6,254 nucleotides of DNA from Candidatus Heimdallarchaeota archaeon (GTDB lineage: Archaea > Asgardarchaeota > Heimdallarchaeia > Heimdallarchaeales > Kariarchaeaceae). The position numbers and the translations under genes were made by a program. Shown piece by piece: positions 1-5,918 of this stretch (position 1 is its first letter; every line of letters starts with the position of its first letter). The stretch lies in contig JAAFKL010000418.1 in assembly GCA_021399405.1 (NCBI GenBank), positions 1-6,254 of the forward strand, in the 5' to 3' direction. The notes under the pieces are model-generated. The model was not told where the DNA came from. It was given only the letters and a program-made list of their open reading frames with translations, and searched no databases.

Positions 1-2
1 AA

Positions 3-617
3 GTTAATGAGATTCTTCCCGTATCATCAATTTACCCTTTGTTCACCACCATTATTCTGATTGCAACAGGAACAGAATCAATAGGGATTATAACTGTTAT
101 AGGAACTCTAATCATAATTTTTGGAATAATGATAGTCACAAGCAATGGTAAATTCACTTCATTTTCGAAGGGTGCATTTGTGTTTGGGGTTTCAGCTGCA
201 TTTGGTTGGGGTACTTCGGTTTTCTTCATTAAGAAAATTTTAGATGTTGAAGGAACAGATGGTCTTGGATTATTAAGTATTCGGAATGCAATTTTGGGAG
301 TAGAAGCACTCATAGTCTATCTGGTAATCAAAAGAAGAACTGGTCAATCAAAGAAACGAGAAACCCGGACAAAAGAAGAACGCAATAAATCGATTAAATA
401 TCTAGGAATTTCGGGTCTTCTTGGAGACAGCATTGGCGCAAGCATATTCTTTATTGCAGTCCAGCGTATTGGAGCTGCAATTACAACACCTATTTCTAGC
501 ACCAATCCAATCATTGCTGCAATCATAGGTTTTGTTGCTGGGATAGAGGACATAAAGAAAGCTCAGTTTATAGGAATTCTGTTATGTGTGGGTGGGGTAA
601 TAGTTATTGTACTCTAG
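3..617 (+). CDS. EamA/DMT-family transporter, 3' part (5' end outside window)
   Basis: The frame is open to the left edge, so the gene starts outside the window; 204 residues are visible. A TTG at 39 could be read as a start, but the residues before it (VNEILPVSSIYPLF) are a typical EamA motif, so it is internal. EamA proteins have two five-helix repeats and move small metabolites or drugs across the cytoplasmic membrane; the substrate cannot be told here. The end of repeat one is visible (PVSSIYPLF, a Glu in TGTES, then a hydrophobic helix). Repeat two starts near visible residue 60 and ends with PISSTNPIIAAIIGFVAGIE and a last helix GILLCVGGVIVIVL, matching the family's P-x-S-S-x-x-P and G-E pattern. 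A long basic loop (KRRTGQSKKRETRTKEER) lies in the middle of repeat two. The gene ends just upstream of the sufB-like remnant, with no sign of shared function. Confidence 0.85.
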   Translation, partial: VNEILPVSSIYPLFTTIILIATGTESIGIITVIGTLIIIFGIMIVTSNGKFTSFSKGAFVFGVSAAFGWGTSVFFIKKILDVEGTDGLGLLSIRNAILGVEALIVYLVIKRRTGQSKKRETRTKEERNKSIKYLGISGLLGDSIGASIFFIAVQRIGAAITTPISSTNPIIAAIIGFVAGIEDIKKAQFIGILLCVGGVIVIVL

Positions 618-640
618 AGCGTTAGATGGCAAAAAATATA

Positions 641-697
641 GACAAAATTAGTTATGCATTAGCTAATCTCATTTGATCTAATCAAAAGTGATCTGTA
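641..697 (+). promoter_or_regulatory. Copy of the sufB upstream region, with RBS, ahead of the 5' remnant
   Basis: Bases 641-662 match 2435-2456 upstream of intact sufB at 18 of 22 positions; all four differences are transitions. The nine bases AAGTGATCT (686-694) are identical to 2464-2472. GTGATC (688-693) complements the archaeal 16S rRNA tail and lies four bases before the ATG at 698, as in the intact gene. Between the two matching blocks this copy is 16 bases longer. The extra part includes a perfect dyad, TTTGAT-CTA-ATCAAA (672-686), absent from the intact copy, which might be an operator or chance. Whether it is still active cannot be judged. Confidence 0.6.
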
Positions 698-808
698 ATG
701 GCAAAAAGCAATGTAGATATCGAGTATAAAGCTGGATGGTATGATCTTGAGAATCTATTAGTCTATAGATCATCATCTAATTTGTATGCACAAAATTTTG
801 AACGCTGA
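698..808 (+). pseudogene. sufB 5'-end remnant (36-codon reading frame)
   Basis: The first 19 codons read [19 protein letters not shown], against [19 protein letters not shown] in intact SufB. Of these codons nine differ: six are silent, one is Ile to Val, and two change residue type (Ser to Tyr, Pro to Leu). After codon 19 the similarity stops and the frame runs to a TGA at 806-808. The remnant keeps the sufB-type RBS and part of the upstream region. It cannot make a working SufB, since the whole beta-helix core and the catalytic C-terminus are missing. It is most simply the broken end of another sufB copy. A short peptide could still be translated from it, but nothing shows this. Confidence 0.8.
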
Positions 809-830
809 GATTTTGGATTTCAGACGATCC

Positions 831-847
831 GGTGGGATGATGCCACC
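831..847. repeat. GC-rich hairpin GGTGG-7-CCACC
   Basis: A perfect five-base stem (GGTGG 831-835, CCACC 843-847) with a seven-base loop stands out in AT-rich non-coding DNA between the sufB 5' remnant and the 3' end of the surface-protein gene. It could be a weak terminator or a leftover of lost sequence. The bases after it are AT-rich but have no clear T run. The rest of 809-1048 shows no gene. Confidence 0.3.
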
Positions 848-990
848 ACTACTCAATTGAATTAATAATAATTAAACTCTTTTGAGCTACTTTTTATTTT
901 CACATGTTCAAAGTCCATAGTGTTTGTTTGAAATACCTGTAATCACTTAGTGAGAAATGACCAGTCTGGAATATCTTAGAACATCACATA

Positions 991-1025
991 ATTATCAATT
1001 CAGTATATAAAGTACTGAAGATAAT
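991..1025 (-). terminator. Dyad downstream of the surface-protein gene, possible terminator
   Basis: Two nested stems pair: ATTATC (991-996) with GATAAT (1020-1025), and TCAGTA (1000-1005) with TACTGA (1013-1018), around a seven-base loop and small bulges. The dyad begins 23 bases past the stop of the minus-strand gene at 1049-2005, where a 3' end or stabilising hairpin would fall. On the plus strand it is followed by ATTTTTG, so it might act from either side. Archaeal termination depends mainly on T tracts, so the role is tentative. Confidence 0.4.
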
Positions 1026-1048
1026 TATTTTTGTATATACATTTTTTC

Positions 1049-2005
1049 TCATGACTGTTTTACTCTGGATGATTTCTTGATTTTTATTAATAAGGCAACA
1101 ATCGATGTGATTGCAAACTCAGCAGAAAAACTTCCTTCTCCAGTATTTGAACTATCACTGTTTTGGGAGGAACTACTTGCAACATCAGATAATGAGGATT
1201 CGGATTGAACGGAACTTATCGGCGTAGAGACCTCAGAAGGTTCTGAAAAAATACCATGATCATCTGAGATGTCATCACTGACCACAATATTATCGATACT
1301 CGAATTACCTACCCAAGATGTGAACAAAAATTTATCACTGGTTGTTAGTGATTGATCGGTAAATGACAACGTAAATTCTGAATTATAATCAACCTCGATT
1401 TTACCATCAATGTCCCGAGTAATTACAATATGCTTTATACCACTCTGATCACTATCAAATTTCAAATTCTCATATTTGAATGGTACTCCAGATTTTAGGT
1501 ATACCAAACTTATGCCAGGATAAAATGAATCATAATTGGGAACGCTATACGATCCTAATGCTACTCCATAGTCAGATAATCCTCTCTCATTACTACGTAA
1601 TCCTACCCAATTGTAATTGGTTAACTCATCATTGCTCACAAATGCCACAGAATCGAATGATTGATTGTTTTCGCTTATGTGCCAATCAAAACTCCACTTT
1701 CCATATGCTACCGAACTATTGTGAGATGCAATTGCCCAATATTTATCTCCTGATAGATCAGGGCTTTGTAATTTACCGTCTTTAATGGACACAAGTTCAT
1801 CATGTGGTTCTAATATACCATTCATTACACCTGATTGTGCATAATAACTCATCATTTCCCAATTATCTTCACTAGTTACATCGAAAATTTCAGACCATAT
1901 AACTTCTCCCGAGATTGCTGGAGTTCTTGACAATGTCATAAACATTGAAATGAGAATAAGCGATTTAATAACTTTCTGTTTTTTGTTCTTGTTTCCCAAA
2001 TTCAT
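1049..2005 (-). CDS. Secreted surface protein with Ser-rich stalk and C-terminal membrane anchor
   Basis: A protein of 318 residues. It has a signal peptide: Lys-rich start (1-14), hydrophobic stretch (LILISMFMTLS, about 16-26) and likely cleavage near residue 32. The main domain (about 33-250) is rich in beta-type sequence, with aromatic and Gly residues in the style of concanavalin-like (LamG or DUF1080-like) carbohydrate-binding folds; this is an impression from sequence pattern, not a firm family match. Residues about 253-290 are a Ser-rich linker (SSVQSESSLSDVASSSSQNS). The end is a short hydrophobic segment (FSAEFAITSIVALLI, about 293-307) with a basic tail (KIKKSSRVKQS), the layout of archaeal C-terminal sorting or anchoring signals. 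The predicted place is the outer face of the cell membrane. The ATG at 2005 gives a proper signal peptide start. The gene stands alone, opposite to sufB. The ligand is unknown. Confidence 0.8.
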   Translation of the reverse strand: MNLGNKNKKQKVIKSLILISMFMTLSRTPAISGEVIWSEIFDVTSEDNWEMMSYYAQSGVMNGILEPHDELVSIKDGKLQSPDLSGDKYWAIASHNSSVAYGKWSFDWHISENNQSFDSVAFVSNDELTNYNWVGLRSNERGLSDYGVALGSYSVPNYDSFYPGISLVYLKSGVPFKYENLKFDSDQSGIKHIVITRDIDGKIEVDYNSEFTLSFTDQSLTTSDKFLFTSWVGNSSIDNIVVSDDISDDHGIFSEPSEVSTPISSVQSESSLSDVASSSSQNSDSSNTGEGSFSAEFAITSIVALLIKIKKSSRVKQS

Positions 2006-2030
2006 AACCTATGGCTCATAATTCGCTGTC

Positions 2031-2040
2031 TATTTTAAAG
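2031..2040 (-). promoter_or_regulatory. Candidate TATA box for the surface-protein gene
   Basis: Read on the minus strand the site is CTTTAAAATA, centred about 31 bases before the ATG at 2005. That spacing suits an archaeal TATA box with a very short leader. No Shine-Dalgarno motif is seen before this start, which agrees with a near-leaderless transcript. Confidence 0.4.
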
Positions 2041-2293
2041 GATTTCTAGTCAAAAAAAAATATAATAAGTCGACAATCCATAAAAATTATATCTTTTGAA
2101 ACATTAAATATACAATTAATCTATAGTAAATAAGTAAACCACAGATACTGACAATTCGATTTTGGGTATTAATTTTAAAATTGATAATGTGAATATACTT
2201 AATTTAGTAATACTTGTCAAGATAAAGGAACACTATAAGTTACAAAGAAAGAGCATTATGTATCAAAATAATTTTTTATTAACATCCTTCAGT

Positions 2294-2375
2294 TACTAGT
2301 ATTTCGATTATCTTCAAAAAGCTAATAATCCACCATAAACTTCCCTGTATGCGTTTAATAAGATAAATACTAGTA
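2294..2375. repeat. Inverted repeat pair built on the palindrome TACTAGTA
   Basis: TACTAGTATTT (2294-2304) pairs perfectly with AAATACTAGTA (2365-2375). Pairing continues as ATCTT (2310-2314) with AAGAT (2360-2364) after a five-base bulge. Each arm contains the self-complementary octamer TACTAGTA, and the octamers are 74 bases apart, close to seven helical turns. They lie about 100 and 180 bases upstream of the sufB start. They could be a paired operator, the ends of a tiny decayed element, or chance in AT-rich DNA. The rest of the 470-base gap 2006-2475 shows no gene or RNA that I can recognise. Confidence 0.45.
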
Positions 2376-2401
2376 GTTAGTCAATTGGAATGAACTTTTA
2401 G

Positions 2402-2471
2402 TTTATATTCATTAACCTAGTAAATAGTATTGAGGACAAGATTAGTTATACACTAATTTTGACAAGTGATC
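2402..2471 (+). promoter_or_regulatory. sufB control region: TATA-like boxes and archaeal RBS
   Basis: TTTATATT (2402-2409) is the best TATA-like box; it would give a leader of about 45 bases. TTATA at 2446-2450 lies in the block shared with the 5' remnant but would put transcription start almost at the ATG, leaving no room for the RBS. GTGATC (2466-2471) complements the 16S tail and ends four bases before the ATG. Its conservation in the remnant supports it as the real ribosome-binding site and supports the chosen sufB start. Confidence 0.5.
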
Positions 2472-2475
2472 TCTC

Positions 2476-3873
2476 ATGGCAAAGAGCAACATCGATATAG
2501 AATATAAAGCTGGTTGGTCAGATCCTGAAAATTATAAGGTAGCTACCGATTATGGACTCACAGAAGAGACTGTTCGACAAATTTCTGCCTTTAAGGACGA
2601 ACCAGAGTGGATGTTAGAATTTAGGCTAGATGCACTGAAAAAATTCTTTGAATTTCCAACACCTGAATGGGGTGATGAACTACTACGACAAATGGATTTC
2701 CAAAAAATTCGTTATTATGTTAGATATTCTGATCGTCCAGAAACTAATTGGGAAGATGTTCCAGAGGATATCAAGAATACATTCGATCGTTTGGGTGTAC
2801 CTGAAGCTGAAAGAGAGTTTCTAGCTGGTTCGGGGGCACAATACGACTCAGAAACAGTATATCATAAACTTAGAGAAGATCTGGAAAAACAAGGTGTAAT
2901 TTTCCTTGATACAGACTCCGGACTCAAAGAACATGAAGAAATCTTTCGAGAGCACTTTGGTACGGTGGTTCCAGCCAACGATAACAAATTTGCTGCTTTG
3001 AATTCCGCTGTTTGGTCTGGAGGTTCGTTTCTAGTAATTCCAGAGGGTGTAAAGGTTGAAATGCCAATTCAGGCTTATTTCAGAATTAATACCAAAAATG
3101 CTGGTCAATTTGAACGAACTCTAATTATTGCCATGCCTGGATCAGAAGTTCACTATATTGAGGGCTGTACTGCTCCAACCTACACCACTGACTCTTTGCA
3201 TTCTGCTGTTGTGGAATTAAAAGCTATGCCAGGTGCTAAGATTAGATACACAACAATTCAAAATTGGAGCAATAATGTGTTCAATTTGGTCACGAAAAGA
3301 GCTTTTGCATATGCGAATTCGCTTGTAGAATGGGTAGATGGAAACATTGGGTCAAAACTAACCATGAAATATCCATCCATATACCTCCTCGGTGATAACG
3401 CCAAGGGAGATATGTTATCGATTGCTTATGCTGGAGAAGGTCAAATTCAAGACACTGGTGCGAAAATGATTCATCTGGGATCAAACACCCATTCCAAGAT
3501 TACTGCCAAATCTATTTCAAAAGCTAATGGTAAAACTATTTACCGTGGTTTGGTTCAGGTTGGGCCCACTGCAAAAAATGTTCTTTCGAATGTAATATGT
3601 GATGCGTTATTAATTGATGACGAATCAAGCACAGATACTTTCCCTTACCAAGAAATTCAACGAGATGATGCGACGATCACACACGAAGCAACCGTAGGTA
3701 AAATTAATGATGAAACATTATTTTATCTTATGAGTCGTGGAATTCCTGAAAACGAGGCATTAGCCTTAGTTGTGATGGGTTTCTTTGATGAATTTACAAG
3801 AGAACTACCCATGGAATATGCTGTGGAACTTAACAGGTTAATAGAAATGGAAATGGAAGGCTCAGTAGGTTAA
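2476..3873 (+). CDS. sufB: Fe-S cluster assembly scaffold protein SufB
   Basis: A complete SufB of 465 residues, the same length as Bacillus SufB, and colinear with it as I recall that sequence, from the N-terminal region ([16 protein letters not shown]) to the usual end MEGSVG. SufB forms the SufBCD complex in the cytoplasm with the ATPase SufC and the paralogue SufD, and builds nascent iron-sulfur clusters. Family hallmarks seen include [22 protein letters not shown] (Cys231), [33 protein letters not shown] and [15 protein letters not shown]. Cys375 ([11 protein letters not shown]) and His403-Glu404 ([10 protein letters not shown]) match the Escherichia coli cluster-assembly residues Cys405, His433 and Glu434; Cys231 matches Cys254. 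No frameshift or lost key residue is seen, so the gene should work. sufC and sufD are not adjacent, which is unusual, and three broken sufB ends flank it. The ATG at 2476 follows a GTGATC RBS and gives the expected N-terminus. Confidence 0.97.
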   Translation: MAKSNIDIEYKAGWSDPENYKVATDYGLTEETVRQISAFKDEPEWMLEFRLDALKKFFEFPTPEWGDELLRQMDFQKIRYYVRYSDRPETNWEDVPEDIKNTFDRLGVPEAEREFLAGSGAQYDSETVYHKLREDLEKQGVIFLDTDSGLKEHEEIFREHFGTVVPANDNKFAALNSAVWSGGSFLVIPEGVKVEMPIQAYFRINTKNAGQFERTLIIAMPGSEVHYIEGCTAPTYTTDSLHSAVVELKAMPGAKIRYTTIQNWSNNVFNLVTKRAFAYANSLVEWVDGNIGSKLTMKYPSIYLLGDNAKGDMLSIAYAGEGQIQDTGAKMIHLGSNTHSKITAKSISKANGKTIYRGLVQVGPTAKNVLSNVICDALLIDDESSTDTFPYQEIQRDDATITHEATVGKINDETLFYLMSRGIPENEALALVVMGFFDEFTRELPMEYAVELNRLIEMEMEGSVG

Positions 3874-4021
3874 CTCAAACATCCTAATCTGATTCTTAAG
3901 CATTTATGGTCCCTTTACAATATGGCATATCTAGAATAAATTATGCGATAAATCAGTAAACAGGCATAATTATCAAAATTAAATCAAGAAACTTTTTGTT
4001 TCAATAATTCTCAGATACTAT

Positions 4022-4708
4022 GTGAAATTCAAAATTGTCGCTGCTGCTGTCATAATTTCTCTGCTTTTTGGGCTCATTTTCACTAATCTATCTTGGCGAG
4101 GTGCTCAAAGGTCATCTATCCACGTCGCAATTACAAATTTCAGTACATCAGAAACCACGCAAGTATCGGAATCAGCATCAGGGTACAAAATGATTTATAT
4201 TTGGAATCTTTGGAATTCTCACTCACAACAGGTATGGTACAGCAATGATGATCAAGAGATCGGTCCTTTTGAAATATATCGACTCTATCAAAATGGTACA
4301 AAACAGATGGTTTATACTAATGATAATGAATGTGCAGATGGGTTTGGTAGCTTTACACTGATTGACCTTGGGTTAACCAAAAAAATATATGTTAACGATT
4401 TCGATGTCTATCCTTTTTACATAGATGGATTTTATCAGTTAGTACCTCTACTATCCGAATGTTCAGCTTCCCAACCATCATTTTTAACCCAATATTCTGC
4501 TATTATAGTGGCCGAATCCAATATAACTACTTTCACTGAACCTTTGTTGCCTAATAATTTTGGTAAAATTAATCATCAAGGTCGAAATTGGTTATTAATT
4601 GGATTTGCATTAATTCTTTTACCCCTCAATAATAATTTAATGAATAGGATTGCTAATACAGTTAAGCAGGAGATTAGCCTCGAGGATGATCTTAGTCAAA
4701 AAAAATAG
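4022..4708 (+). CDS. Unknown exported protein with membrane segments at both ends
   Basis: I do not recognise a family. The 228-residue protein has a hydrophobic N-terminal segment (about 5-21, IVAAAVIISLLFGLIF), an outer domain of about 165 residues, a second membrane segment (about 190-202, WLLIGFALILLPL) and a charged tail (VKQEISLEDDLSQKK). The central domain is rich in Tyr, Ser and Asn, carries two Cys (103 and 147) that could form a disulfide outside the cell, and has Asn-x-Ser/Thr sites (39, 91, 167) open to archaeal N-glycosylation. The expected topology is both ends anchored, bulk outside, tail in the cytoplasm. The start is a GTG; the overlapping ATG at 4020 is followed at once by TGA and no other in-frame start is near. 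It follows sufB after 148 bases and its stop abuts the first sufB 3' remnant, so it may be inserted cargo. Confidence 0.7.
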   Translation: MKFKIVAAAVIISLLFGLIFTNLSWRGAQRSSIHVAITNFSTSETTQVSESASGYKMIYIWNLWNSHSQQVWYSNDDQEIGPFEIYRLYQNGTKQMVYTNDNECADGFGSFTLIDLGLTKKIYVNDFDVYPFYIDGFYQLVPLLSECSASQPSFLTQYSAIIVAESNITTFTEPLLPNNFGKINHQGRNWLLIGFALILLPLNNNLMNRIANTVKQEISLEDDLSQKK

Positions 4709-4858
4709 TCTTAACAAATGAGCCAAACTATCCAAGAAAATAAGGTATCAACCTAAGTTGTGATGGGTTTCTTTGATGAATTTACCCGAGAATTACCAAT
4801 GGAATATGCTGTGGAATTGAACAGTTTAATTGAGATGTTCGATCTATCTATGAGCTGA
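4709..4858 (+). pseudogene. sufB 3'-end remnant 1
   Basis: Bases 4756-4785 are identical to 3768-3797 of sufB (30 bases), and the match continues in frame to about 4837. Over 27 codons (SufB residues 432-458, [20 protein letters not shown] and on) eight differ; seven are silent and one is Arg to Ser. Farther upstream a weaker in-frame match can be followed with no gap (MSQTIQEN against MSRGIPEN), reaching back to about 4709. This part holds stop codons at 4712-4714 and 4754-4756. After Met458 the normal end EMEGSVG is replaced by FDLSMS and a TGA at 4856-4858. No start codon or RBS supports expression. It is a dead fragment of a sufB homologue, lying directly behind the stop of the gene at 4022-4708. 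Confidence 0.88.
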
Positions 4859-4883
4859 TCTACCATATGAAATACTGAATTTA

Positions 4884-4901
4884 AAAGATTCAATTATCTT
4901 T
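4884..4901 (-). terminator. Hairpin at the 3' end of the VOC gene
   Basis: AAAGAT (4884-4889) pairs with ATCTTT (4896-4901) across a six-base loop. On the minus strand the hairpin overlaps the VOC stop codon (4894-4896) and runs into TTTTAAATT. It may help end the VOC transcript or protect it; the stem is short and AT-rich, so this is weak. Confidence 0.3.
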
Positions 4902-5229
4902 GCAACTTTTCTTCGATCTCAAATGTAACCTTACCTGGACCTTGTATAAACGCAATTCGAACACCCCATGGTTTGTCTTGTGGTTCTTGAATTGACACTG
5001 CCCCTCTTTCTACCAATTTATTGTAATCTTGATCACAATTGTCACTCGGAAAGGCAATCGTAGATTGAACATCATCATCGACATCATTGATTACAAGTTG
5101 AGTTGGACCAAAAGTAAACAGTGACATCTCATGATCTTCTGTGTCTGGTTTTATATCCCAGACCATTTTTAGCCATTCTACAGCTTTTGATCTATCTTTT
5201 ACGTATACGTGAACATGGGTGATTTGCAT
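4894..5229 (-). CDS. VOC/glyoxalase-fold protein
   Basis: A small single-domain protein of 111 residues from the ATG at 5229. A TTG at 5238 would add three residues, but MQITHVHVYVKD is the usual family start. The vicinal oxygen chelate fold has two beta-alpha-beta-beta-beta modules that hold a metal ion and act on small molecules (glyoxalases, dioxygenases, resistance proteins). Module one is ITHVHVYVKDRSKAVEWL to LVIND; module two includes AFPSDNCDQDYNKLVERGA and KPWGVRIAFIQGPGKVTFEIEE, matching the family pattern PWG...F.DP.GN..E. His5 or His7 and Glu104 are candidate metal ligands. Here the usual Asp-Pro of the DPxGN turn is replaced by Gly-Pro. The substrate cannot be told. The gene lies opposite to sufB, exactly between two sufB 3' remnants, and may have arrived with them. 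No Shine-Dalgarno motif is seen. Confidence 0.85.
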   Translation of the reverse strand: MQITHVHVYVKDRSKAVEWLKMVWDIKPDTEDHEMSLFTFGPTQLVINDVDDDVQSTIAFPSDNCDQDYNKLVERGAVSIQEPQDKPWGVRIAFIQGPGKVTFEIEEKLQR

Positions 5230-5282
5230 TGATTTCAAGAATTACTTGTCCACTAATTACAAAGAATTACGGTACGGGGATT

Positions 5283-5339
5283 ATAGAATATGCTGTGGAA
5301 CTCAATCGATTAATAGAAATGGACTGCTCAGTAGGCTAA
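5283..5339 (+). pseudogene. sufB 3'-end remnant 2
   Basis: From 5286 the reading [17 protein letters not shown] and a TAA at 5337-5339 match the last residues of SufB ([19 protein letters not shown]). All four aligned codon changes outside the deletion (CTT/CTC, AAC/AAT, AGG/CGA, GGT/GGC) are silent; one six-base deletion removes two codons near the end. Upstream of 5283 a faint match (GAATTAC against GAATTTAC) may extend it, but this is uncertain. It differs from remnant 1, which has TTG, AAC and AGT at the same codons, so the two come from different sufB copies. It keeps the true stop codon that remnant 1 has lost. It has no start and cannot be expressed as SufB. Confidence 0.85.
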
Positions 5340-5388
5340 ATTACTGAATTCGGCCGAAATCAAATACTTAACAAATAATATTTGAAAA

Positions 5389-5427
5389 TAAATCGATGGA
5401 TCATTGAAGTTTACTAGGATCGATTTA
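5389..5427. repeat. Inverted repeat TAAATCGAT / ATCGATTTA
   Basis: Nine-base perfect arms (5389-5397 and 5419-5427) flank a 21-base loop in the gap between sufB remnant 2 and the small gene at 5530. A ten-base palindrome, TTCGGCCGAA (5349-5358), lies just upstream and is striking for its G+C in this AT-rich gap. They may be regulatory dyads or RNA hairpins. No gene is seen in 5340-5529. Confidence 0.35.
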
Positions 5428-5490
5428 GCGAGGATGATCTATTCTAATTACAAATGATTGCAAGCTATTTTTATTTCTAATTCATTCGAC

Positions 5491-5498
5491 TTTAAATA
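5491..5498 (+). promoter_or_regulatory. Candidate TATA box for the gene at 5530
   Basis: TTTAAATA lies 32-39 bases before the ATG at 5530, giving a predicted leader of only about ten bases. No Shine-Dalgarno motif is seen before the start, in keeping with a short leader. Confidence 0.4.
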
Positions 5499-5529
5499 TT
5501 ATTATTTTTGATTTCCATACAGGCTTCAT

Positions 5530-5799
5530 ATGTCAAAACAAAAGGATTTTGCGGAAATGGCAAGGAAGAGGGAAATAGAAGCCTCAAAAATTTCTGATGA
5601 AGAAATAATTTCCCATATGACCCTAAAAATCTTAAGAGATGCAGATTTGCCAATGGAGATGAAATTTAATTTATTAATGAATTCCTTTAATTCTCTGGAT
5701 TTTGTATTTTCTAACATAAGTCAAGTATATGAGGAAGGAATAATTGATGCAGATGAATATTTATTTTTGATTACTGAGTTTTCAAAGCTTGTACAATAG
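5530..5799 (+). CDS. Small helical protein of unknown function
   Basis: An 89-residue cytoplasmic protein that I do not recognise. It has no signal peptide, membrane segment or Cys. The first 35 residues are highly charged and helix-prone (SKQKDFAEMARKREIEASKISDEE). The rest, with DLPMEMKFNLLMNSFNSLDF and EEGIIDADEYLFLITEFSKL, reads as two or three amphipathic helices, like a small helical bundle or adaptor. A well-placed TATA-like box and protein-like composition support it as real; the antisense frame in the same stretch (5526-5717) is a shadow. It stands alone, about 190 bases after the second sufB remnant, and converges on the membrane-protein gene at 5919. Confidence 0.6.
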   Translation: MSKQKDFAEMARKREIEASKISDEEIISHMTLKILRDADLPMEMKFNLLMNSFNSLDFVFSNISQVYEEGIIDADEYLFLITEFSKLVQ

Positions 5800-5918
5800 A
5801 AACATTCAACCTAATCGATACAGTATACTCGGACGAAATATACATAATCTGACATTTTTAGCGATAAGTGGTTGTAATCTAAACGAAATCGATCGACGTT
5901 CCCTAGGATTTCATTGTA

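Noticed and set aside
626..676. A short frame starting ATGGCAAAAAATATAGAC (MAKNID...) that resembles the SufB start MAKSNID.
   Set aside because: Only six codons resemble SufB, the upstream bases do not match, and it overlaps the better-supported copy of the sufB upstream region. Chance in A-rich DNA is likely.
1480..1785. A 101-codon plus-strand frame inside the surface-protein gene.
   Set aside because: It is antisense to a well-supported coding region and its protein has no recognisable family pattern or start signal.
809..2475. Search for tRNA genes, CRISPR repeats, or insertion-sequence genes in the non-coding gaps.
   Set aside because: No T-loop-like GGTTCGAATCC pattern, no regularly spaced repeats and no transposase or integrase frame were seen here or elsewhere in the window.
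4873..5350. TACTGAATT occurs after both sufB 3' remnants (4873-4881 and 5342-5350), as if part of a shared 3' flank.
   Set aside because: Its distance from the remnant end differs in the two places and the flanking bases do not align. A nine-base match is expected by chance in this composition.
5882..5900. Near-palindrome AACG-AAA-TCGATCGA-CGTT between the two last genes.
   Set aside because: The two arms are off-centre by three bases and no context points to a role.
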